From: Flavobacteriaceae bacterium
GTDB taxonomy: Bacteria > Bacteroidota > Bacteroidia > Flavobacteriales > Flavobacteriaceae
DNA length: 5,864 nucleotides
NCBI GenBank assembly: GCA_013214425.1
Contig: JABSPN010000207.1
Coordinates: forward strand, 1 to 5,864
Reading direction: 5' to 3'
The notes beneath the pieces are model-generated. The model was not told the DNA's origin. It ran no database searches and saw nothing but the letters and a program-made list of their open reading frames with translations. Below, piece by piece: positions 1 through 5,864 of this stretch (within the stretch, counting starts at the first letter, position 1; every line of letters begins with the position of its first letter). A program made the position numbers and the translations under genes.

Positions 1-1071
1 TTCTTGTTGGTTTTGTAGCACCACCATCACATCAAATAATACCGATCTTGAAGTGTCTCTTTTTAGTTTGAGCTTCTCTACCAGTGAATCAAATGGATAA
101 TCCTGATTGGTGTAAGCTTCTAGTAAGGTCTCTTTCTGGATTTTCACTAGTTCTTTGAAGCTGTTCTCCCCCGCAAAGTCAGTTCTAATGGTCAGTGTGT
201 TTAGATACAATCCTACTTGATCTTCTAAGGATTCATGTGAGCGACCTGCAATCGGCGTTCCGATAATTATATCACTCTGATTGGTATATCTGTATAATAA
301 TCCATTGACTCCTGCCAAGAGTGTCATATACAAGGTTGCGCCTTGTGTTTTGCTAAAATCGTTTAGCTTTTTGCTTAATTCTTTTCCTAAACTATAGTGC
401 TCTGTGTTTCCATTGTAGGTCTTTACAAGTGGTCGTCGTTTGTAACTTGGAAGTTCTAATACAGGAAGTTTTCCACTAAATTTGTCTAACCAATATGCTT
501 CTTGTTGTTCAATGGATGCTTGTTGATCCTTACTTTGAGTCCATATTGCATAATCTTGGTATTGGATAGGTAATTCAGGAAGACTTACTCTTTCTTTTTT
601 GATTAGATGCTTGTAGACCTCCATCAGTTCTTTGGTTAGCACTTCCATTGACCAGCCATCGCCTATAATATGGTGGATGGCAAATAATAGGTAGTTCTCA
701 TCCTCTGATATTTGAAGGAGCTTTGCACTTAGTAGTGGGGCTTTACTTAAATTAAACTCTTCTTGATAGAAAAATGCTATTTTACTATCTACTTGCTCTT
801 GACCTATTTTTTCATTGCTAACTGTAAAGTTTAACTGTTCATACGGAAGTATCTTTTGGTAGACTTCCCCGTCTTTTTCTACAAAATAAGTTCGTAAACT
901 ATCGTGTCTATCTATCAAATAGCGGAAGGACGATGCCAATGCCTCAGTATCTAAACTTCCTTCCATCTTTAAAACTCCTGGAATGTTGTAGGCTTGTCCG
1001 CCTCCTTCAAATTGGCTTAACACCCAAAGCCTACGTTGTGACGAGGTTAAAGAATATAACTCTTGAACTGG
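1..1071 (-). other. Condensation domain C2 (C-terminal quarter outside the window)
   Basis: This domain should transfer the chain from PCP2 to the amino acid of the next, unseen module. Motifs are LTSSQRRLWVLSQFE (C1 motif, residues about 1604-1618), RHDSLRT (C2), HHIIGDGW (C3, residues 1730-1737, with catalytic His1731 and Asp1735), YQDYAIW (C4), IIIGTPIAGR (C5), NQDYPFDSLVE (C6) and RDTSRSVLF (C7). All are near consensus, so it should be active. About 357 of the usual 450 residues are present. The reading frame is still open at base 1. Its motif wording differs clearly from C1, so the two condensation domains are not recent copies of each other. No dual-type extra His motif is seen, so an L donor is inferred. 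What follows (an A domain, or a terminal domain) cannot be told. Confidence 0.95.
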
Positions 1072-4000
1072 AGCCTTAGGAATGGATTTGTAAGTGGTGG
1101 AAGTAATTTCTTTGCTAAGTCCTTTGATTGTTGGGGAAATAAAAACTTGTTTTACTGTAAGACTGCTTTGCAGTTCTTTATTTATTTTATTAATTAATTG
1201 GGTCACTTTTAAACTATGTCCGCCTAGTTCAAAAAAGTTATTTGTGATTCCAACTTTCTCTACACCTAGAATCTCTTCCCATATCTCCGCAAGTTTTCTT
1301 TCTATTTCATTACTTGGAGCAATATATTCTCTTTCTACCAAGTCTTCTATAAAGAGTTTTGGTAGTGATTTTCTATCAATCTTTCCATTAGAAGTTAGCG
1401 GTAATGATTCCAATTCCATAAAGTACTGTGGAATCATATATTCTGGAAGATAGGAACGGAGAGATTCTTTTAAATTTGTTGAATCAATCGGACTTTCTGT
1501 TACTAAATAAGCAACCAAATATTTGTCTTGCCCTTGCTCTTGAACTTCTATTACATTAGAAAGCACTCCTTTTTGTGCATTCAATGCATATTCAATTTCT
1601 CCAAGTTCTATTCGATAACCTCTTAATTTTACTTGAGTGTCTTTTCTTCCTAAAAATTCTAAATTTCCATCTGGTAACCAACGCGCTAAATCACCTGTTT
1701 TGTATAATCGTTCGCCCGCTCTAAAAGGATGTGTAATGAACTTCTCGGCGGTGAGCTCTGGTTGATTTAAATAGCCTCTTGATAATCCAGCACCCGATAT
1801 ACACAACTCTCCAATCACTCCTTTGGGCTGCAAATTATTGCTGTATGAATCTAAAATATAAGCCTGACAATTATTTAGTGGTGTTCCAATCGGAATATAA
1901 GGCGTTTTGATGGCCTTTAGACTATCAACTTTAAGGTTTGTTGCACAAATAGTACTTTCTGTAGGACCATAAGCATTGATAATCTCAACATTATTTTTAT
2001 GATACCATTCAATTACTGCTGGTTGAATTCCTTCAACTCCAATTAATATCTTTTTCAAGTGAACATTATCATAAGTAGCCAATTGATTGGATACTTCTTT
2101 CAAGTGCATTGGGTGAATGTAAGAGTGTGAGATTTTGTTCTGGTATAGAAAATCTGCATACTCATTTGGATTATAAACAATTTCTTCATTTGGAATAAAC
2201 AGGGTACTTCCAGAAGTTATAGAACCCATAATCTCAAATACAGAGACATCAAAAATAGTCTTACATGTAAGTGAGGTATTTGATTTTTCAAGTTGATAAT
2301 CGTCTAAGAAGTTCACTAAACTCTTATGCTCAATCATTACACCTTTTGGTTGACCTGTAGAACCCGAAGTATAAATGACATAAGCCAATTGATTAGATGT
2401 AATTTCACTTTCTAATACTTCCGAATTCTTATCCGATGATTGAAAATTTTCTAAGAAATTTTCATCAATAACAATTTCGCAATTACTATCTTCTTTGATA
2501 TATTCAATTCGTTTATTTGGAAATAACGGATCAATTGAAACATAGGCGCATCCTGTCTTGAGTACTGCAAGCATACTAATCACAATCCATTCACTTCGGT
2601 CTAGTAAAATTCCAATTACGTTTTCCTTTTCAACTGTTCCTTGAGATAAGATGAAATTAGCTAGTTCATTGGAGCATTCATCTAATTCTCTATAAGTAGT
2701 TTTTCGATTTTCATATACTACAGCTATGGTATCAGGATTCTTCGTAATCTGAACCTTGAATAAATCAATAATGGTCTTATTTCTTATTGGTTCTGCTGTA
2801 TTATTAAAATCTATTAAGAGCTCTTTTTCTTGTTCTTGACTCATACACGGAATCTGCTTATAAGAAACTTTTGGCGTTGTCACCATTGCTTCTAAAATCT
2901 CAAAGTAAGCATCGAGCATTTGCCACATGACATCTTCTGAATATATATCACTGTTGTATTCCCATTCTACAATAATAGTTCTATCGGTTTCCTGTATACC
3001 TTCTAGCATCGCCTGCTCGTATGGCGTAACTACCACAACATTAATATCAAACTTAGCGGATAAATTATGTGAATCTAAAATTTCAAGATCCATATCTGGT
3101 AAGAATAAGTTCCTTGAAGGTGTGTTCATGAAACTAAAGATGTATTGGAATAACGGCATTAACCCTAAACTTCTCTTTGGAGAAACATGCTCGACTACTT
3201 TTCCAAATGGCGTATCTTCATAAGTATAGGCCTCAAAGCATGTTTCTTTTACTTTTTCTAGAGCATCCACAAAAGTATCTGAATCTTCCAGTTGTGTTCT
3301 TAAGGTAATGGTATTGATTACCATTCCTAATATATTCTCGATGGAGGTCAATCGTCTATTAGCTACAGCAGTTCCAACGCAAATGTCTTTTTCGTTACTG
3401 AATCGACTTAAGGTTAGTTTAAAGGCTGTCATCATAGTAATAAACAATGTAGAACCATTGGCTACGCTATAATTACGTATTTTATCAGATAAGTCAGCAT
3501 CTATCGTTTTGATTAATAGTTTTCCATTACCAGTGATTAATTTTGGTCTTTTTGCTTTTTGAGGCAACTGTAATACAGGAATGTGACCTTCTAACTTTTG
3601 CTTCCAAAATGTCATGTGCTCTGCCAACTTTTGATCATCAAAAAATGCTTTCTGCCAATAAGAAAAATCTTTAAACTGTAATTTAGGAATTGTCACTTGA
3701 TAATTTTCATCCTCCATTAATTCAGTATAAATATTAATATATTCTCTCAACAAAATTCCTTGTGTCCAACCATCATGAATTAAGTGATGTTCACACAACA
3801 CTAATACTTGATCTTCTTTAGATTTTTTTAGAATGCTAATACGTAACAATGGTCCTTTTTCTAAATCAAAAAATGTGTTTCCTTCTTCAAAAATGAATTT
3901 CTTTAATGCTTTATCTTGTTCTTCTGGAGATAAATGCTCTAACGAGATGAGAGGAACTTGGAATTCAAATGGGTCTAAAATTTTCTGATAAGGAATACCA

Positions 4001-5864
4001 TCAATTACAGGAAAAACAGTTCTTAAAACTTCATGCTTTTCTGTTAATAGTGTAAATGCTTTTCGGATGCGATGAATATTCAACTTTCCAGTCATTTTAA
4101 TAGCTCTTGGAACGTAGTATGACTTGTTCTCTTGATTAAGCTGATCCAAGAACCACAATCGCTCTTGCGGATAGGATAATGGATATAACTCTTGTTCGGG
4201 AGCCTTTTCTAATTGGAATATCTTAGAAACTTCTTTTGATTCTATTACTTTAACAATCTCATGTATTGTAGGGGCTTCATAAAATTCTTTAAGTGAAATA
4301 TCTTGATTTTTAACCTCTCTTATAATCCCAATAAATTGGTTCGCAAGAAGTGAATGTCCTCCTAATTCGAAAAAACTTGTATGGATACCAACTTTACTAA
4401 TATTTAAAAGCTCTTTCCAAATACCTGCTATATCCTGTTCTATACTTGTTGAAGGAAGAATAATTGCCTTGTTTATGGAAGAATTTTTAGGTAACGGTAG
4501 ACTTTTAACATCTACTTTTCCACTGGTGTTGAGTGGTAATGCATCAAGAACTACGATATGATTTGGAATCATATAGGAAGGTAATCTCTTCTTGATTTCG
4601 TTTAATAAATAATCATTATCTAGTTCAATATTACTTGACACATAAGCTATAAGTGATGGCAAATCTTGTAATTCTTTTATTATAACATGACAATTCTGAA
4701 TTGCGGTATCAATAGATTTGATTGTTTGTTCGATTTCACTAGCTTCAATTCGATATCCTCTAAAGCTTAGCTGTGTATCTTTTCTGCCATAAAAAAGAAG
4801 TTCGCCTTGTTTGTTCCATTGGCCTAAATCACCAGTTTTATATACACGTTCACCATCAATTTCAATAAATAATGATTTTGTTAATGCTTCATTATTTATA
4901 TAGCTATTAGCTAATCCTTCCCCACCCAAAACGATTTCACCAACTGTTCCTTTTGGCAATAATTGCTTATTTTTTACAACAAATACGTTTCTATTAGAAA
5001 TTGGCTTACCAATAGGAATTATATCATCTTCTTCTGTAACTTTATGGTAAGTAGCACAGACTGTACTTTCAGTCGGGCCATACGTGTTATATATATTAAC
5101 AGTACCTAATAAGTTCTGTACTTGCTCTTTTTTTAGAATATCACCACCACTAATGATTGACTTAAGAGACAGATTATAATTTGAATAATTATCGTTTAGA
5201 TATTGAACTACAAAAGGATTCGTACTTAAAAGAGTTACATTATTTATACTACATTCTTGAAGTAACCTATGAAAGTCTTTTGGGTTTTCAGAAATAACTA
5301 ATGTTCCTCCAACACTTAATATTGGAAAAACTTCTTCAATAGAAGTATCAAATACAAAAGATGATTGTTGTATAACAGTATCTCTGGCATTTAATTTAAA
5401 ATATTCAGAAAATGTAATCGCATAATCGATCAATGATTCGTGCTTAATCGATACTCCTTTAGGTTTTCCTGTCGAACCTGAAGTGTAAATGATATAAGCT
5501 TCGTCTTCAGGTAGAATTTCAACCTCTTTAAAATCTTGTAATGATTTATTTTCAAAAATATTTTGAATCAATTCTTGATCACATGAATATTCCATAGTGT
5601 TATCATCAGTAAGTAAAAGTTTAATTTCACTATCTTCAATAATAAACTGTTTCCTCTCCTCTGGGAAAGTTTTATCTAAAGGAACATATGTACATCCAGA
5701 CTTTAACACTCCTAGTATAACAGGAATCATATTTATAGATCTGTCTAATAAAACCCCAACTCGATCTCCTTTTCTTATTCCTTGGGTTCGGAGATAATTT
5801 AAAATAGTGGTAATTTTCTTATTTGCTTCATCATAACTTAATTTCTTATCTTGATAAACTAAGG
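1..5864 (-). CDS. Multimodular non-ribosomal peptide synthetase, partial at both ends (A-PCP-C-A-PCP-C)
   Basis: This is an internal piece of a giant NRPS, a cytoplasmic assembly-line enzyme that builds a peptide without the ribosome. One minus-strand frame is open from 5862 to 1 (about 1,954 codons), and core motifs fall in that same frame throughout. Examples are TSGSTG at 5484-5467, HHLIHDG at 3789-3769, LGGHS at 4365-4351, TSGSTG at 2370-2353, LGGHS at 1227-1213 and HHIIGDG at 675-655. Domain order is A1 (residues 1-460), PCP1 (466-541), C1 (556-1003), A2 (1018-1505), PCP2 (1511-1582) and C2 (1598-1954, truncated). The gene enters the window already inside A1 and leaves inside C2, so at least one domain before and one module after are expected. 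No start, ribosome binding site, stop or docking domain can be seen. The class is certain. The product peptide and gene name are unknown. Confidence 0.98.
1117..1332 (-). other. Peptidyl carrier protein domain PCP2
   Basis: This is the carrier for the amino acid activated by A2 and for the peptide made by C1. The motif FFELGGHSLKVTQL is in frame, with the phosphopantetheine serine at residue 1550 (bases 1215-1213), 56 residues after the A10 lysine of A2. The preceding helix reads EIERKLAEIWEEIL. The GGHS form again fits a carrier that hands on to a condensation domain. A linker of about 15 residues (around ITSTTYKSIPKAPVQ) leads to C2. Confidence 0.96.
1348..2811 (-). other. Adenylation domain A2 (complete)
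   Basis: This domain activates the second amino acid of the window and loads it on PCP2. Motifs are TTYREL (A1, residues 1055-1060), LKTGCAYVSIDP (A2, Ser where Pro is usual), AYVIYTSGSTGQPKGV (A3, TSGSTG at 1165-1170), FDVS (A4, Asp1205), NAYGPTE (A5, 1296-1302), GELCISGAGLSRGY (A6), YKTGDLARW (A7, Asp1391), GRKDTQVKLRGYRIELGEIE (A8, from 1405), LPEYMIP (A9) and NGKIDR (A10, Lys1494). All are close to consensus, so the domain should be active. The pocket aligned to GrsA reads D1205, V1206, F1209, Y1248, L1273, G1275, A1297, I1305, C1306 and K1494. It is mostly nonpolar and matches no code I can recall. The A3-A4 interval is 5 residues shorter than in A1, and the A4-A5 interval is 4 longer. 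The segments SLTCKTIFDVS and YIHPMHL look like a Bacteroidota subgroup of A domains (from memory). Confidence 0.96.
2854..4197 (-). other. Condensation domain C1 (complete), probable LCL type
   Basis: This domain forms the peptide bond between the chain on PCP1 and the amino acid on PCP2. Motifs in order are LSYPQERLWFLDQL (C1 motif, from residue 562), KHEVLRT (C2), HHLIHDGW (C3, residues 692-699, with His693 the expected catalytic base and Asp697 structural), FKDFSYW (C4), VGTAVANRR (C5) and YEDTPFGKVVE (C6). The length of about 450 residues is normal. The C5 motif departs from the common IGTPVAGR, with Ala for Pro and Asn for Gly. The C-terminal half carries an unusual stretch ending SAKFDINVVVV (near 3060-3028). 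No epimerisation domain precedes it and the extra HH(I/L)xxxxGD motif of dual condensation/epimerisation domains is absent, so an L donor is inferred. The subtype call rests on context, not on a tree. Confidence 0.95.
4240..4467 (-). other. Peptidyl carrier protein domain PCP1
   Basis: This small helical domain carries the growing chain as a thioester on a phosphopantetheine arm. The attachment motif FFELGGHSLL is in frame, and its serine is residue 504 (bases 4353-4351). That serine lies 55 residues after the A10 lysine of A1, the usual A-to-PCP spacing. The helix before it (EQDIAGIWKELL) and the one after (LLANQFIGIIREV) fit the family. GGHS, rather than the GGDS usual in carriers that feed an epimerisation domain, agrees with the condensation domain that follows directly. 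A phosphopantetheinyl transferase encoded elsewhere must activate it. Confidence 0.96.
4483..5862 (-). other. Adenylation domain A1 (lacks its first ~25-30 residues)
   Basis: This domain uses ATP to activate an amino acid and loads it on PCP1. Visible core motifs are LSYDEA (A1, residues 8-13), LKSGCTYVPLD (A2), AYIIYTSGSTGKPKGV (A3, 122-137), FDTS (A4, Asp172), NTYGPTE (A5, 259-265), GEIVLGGEGLANSY (A6), YKTGDL (A7, Asp345), GRKDTQLSFRGYRIE (A8, from 359), LPSYMIP (A9) and SGKVD (A10, Lys449). Aligned by eye to GrsA, the ten pocket residues are D172, T173, E176, S213, I237, G239, T260, V268, C269 and K449. The acidic residue at GrsA position 239 suits a basic side chain, and the code resembles one I remember for lysine (DAESIGSVCK); this is a tentative inference. 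Several motifs depart from consensus: ANSY for ARGY in A6, QLSF for QVKI and ASEIE for LGEIE in A8, and SGKVDV for NGKVDR in A10. The catalytic A10 lysine and the A7 aspartate are kept, so activity is likely. Confidence 0.95.

Noticed and set aside
1231..1236. A six-base A run here and another at 4370-4375, considered as phase-variable tracts.
   Set aside because: Both encode the two conserved phenylalanines of the FFELGGHS carrier motif, so protein conservation explains them.
1094..1453. Plus-strand open frame of 119 codons.
   Set aside because: It lies antisense to the end of A2 and to PCP2, whose motifs (A10 NGKIDR, LGGHS) are clear on the minus strand. Its translation shows no domain and is low-complexity and serine/leucine/isoleucine-rich, as expected of an antisense shadow.
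2842..2844. In-frame ATG between C1 and A2, considered as the start of a separate protein.
   Set aside because: The frame is open from C1 into A2 with a normal linker length, and there is no stop codon or gap before this ATG, so it is an internal methionine.
2927..3223. Plus-strand open frame of 98 codons.
   Set aside because: It is antisense to the C-terminal half of C1, which reads through in the minus frame. No recognisable protein family is visible in it.
5128..5134. Run of seven T (seven A in the coding strand, CTA AAA AAA GAG), which has the phase of a -1 slippery site.
   Set aside because: The A1 frame continues correctly on both sides with conserved motifs (A4 before, A5 after), and I saw no downstream structure or alternative product. 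It reads as two lysine codons.
5597..5797. Plus-strand open frame of 66 codons.
   Set aside because: It is antisense to the A1/A2 core motifs of the first adenylation domain; short and without family features.
1117..5862. Possible long DNA repeat from a recent module duplication (A1-PCP1 against A2-PCP2).
   Set aside because: The matching motifs use different codons (for example in A8 and around LGGHS) and the pockets differ, so I see only shared ancestry and no long identical repeat.

Overview
The whole window lies inside one very large gene on the minus strand, a multimodular non-ribosomal peptide synthetase (NRPS). A single reading frame (first full codon at 5862, last at 3-1) runs about 1,954 codons with no stop that I could find. 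Neither the start codon nor the stop codon is in the window, so the protein continues past both edges. There is no intergenic DNA, and I see no RNA gene, mobile element, CRISPR array, promoter or terminator.

Layout in translation order (right to left on the + strand): adenylation domain A1, missing only its extreme N-terminus (about 5862-4483); carrier protein PCP1 (about 4467-4240); condensation domain C1 (about 4197-2854); adenylation domain A2 (about 2811-1348); carrier protein PCP2 (about 1332-1117); and the first three quarters of condensation domain C2 (1071-1, cut by the window edge). This gives the end of one module, one complete C-A-PCP module, and the start of a third. The two carrier serines lie 1,046 residues apart, a normal length for one C-A-PCP elongation module.

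How the parts work together: A1 activates an amino acid as its adenylate and loads it on PCP1. C1 joins the chain on PCP1 to the amino acid that A2 loads on PCP2. C2 then passes the chain to the next module, which is outside the window. No epimerisation, methylation, cyclisation or thioesterase domain is visible, so the two residues added here are probably kept in the L form. The binding-pocket residues read by alignment are DTESIGTVCK for A1 (basic residue, possibly lysine, tentative) and DVFYLGAICK for A2 (mostly nonpolar pocket, unassigned).

Organism: the DNA is AT-rich (roughly one third G+C on sampled lines). The wording of several motifs (for example LTSSQRRLWVLSQFE in C2 and the SLTCKTIFDVS / YIHPMHL segments in A2) resembles NRPSs of Bacteroidota, especially Flavobacteriia, as I remember them. 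That assignment is an inference. The gene is a recognisable member of a known enzyme class. What may be new is the peptide it makes, and I see no sign of a new kind of system in this window.
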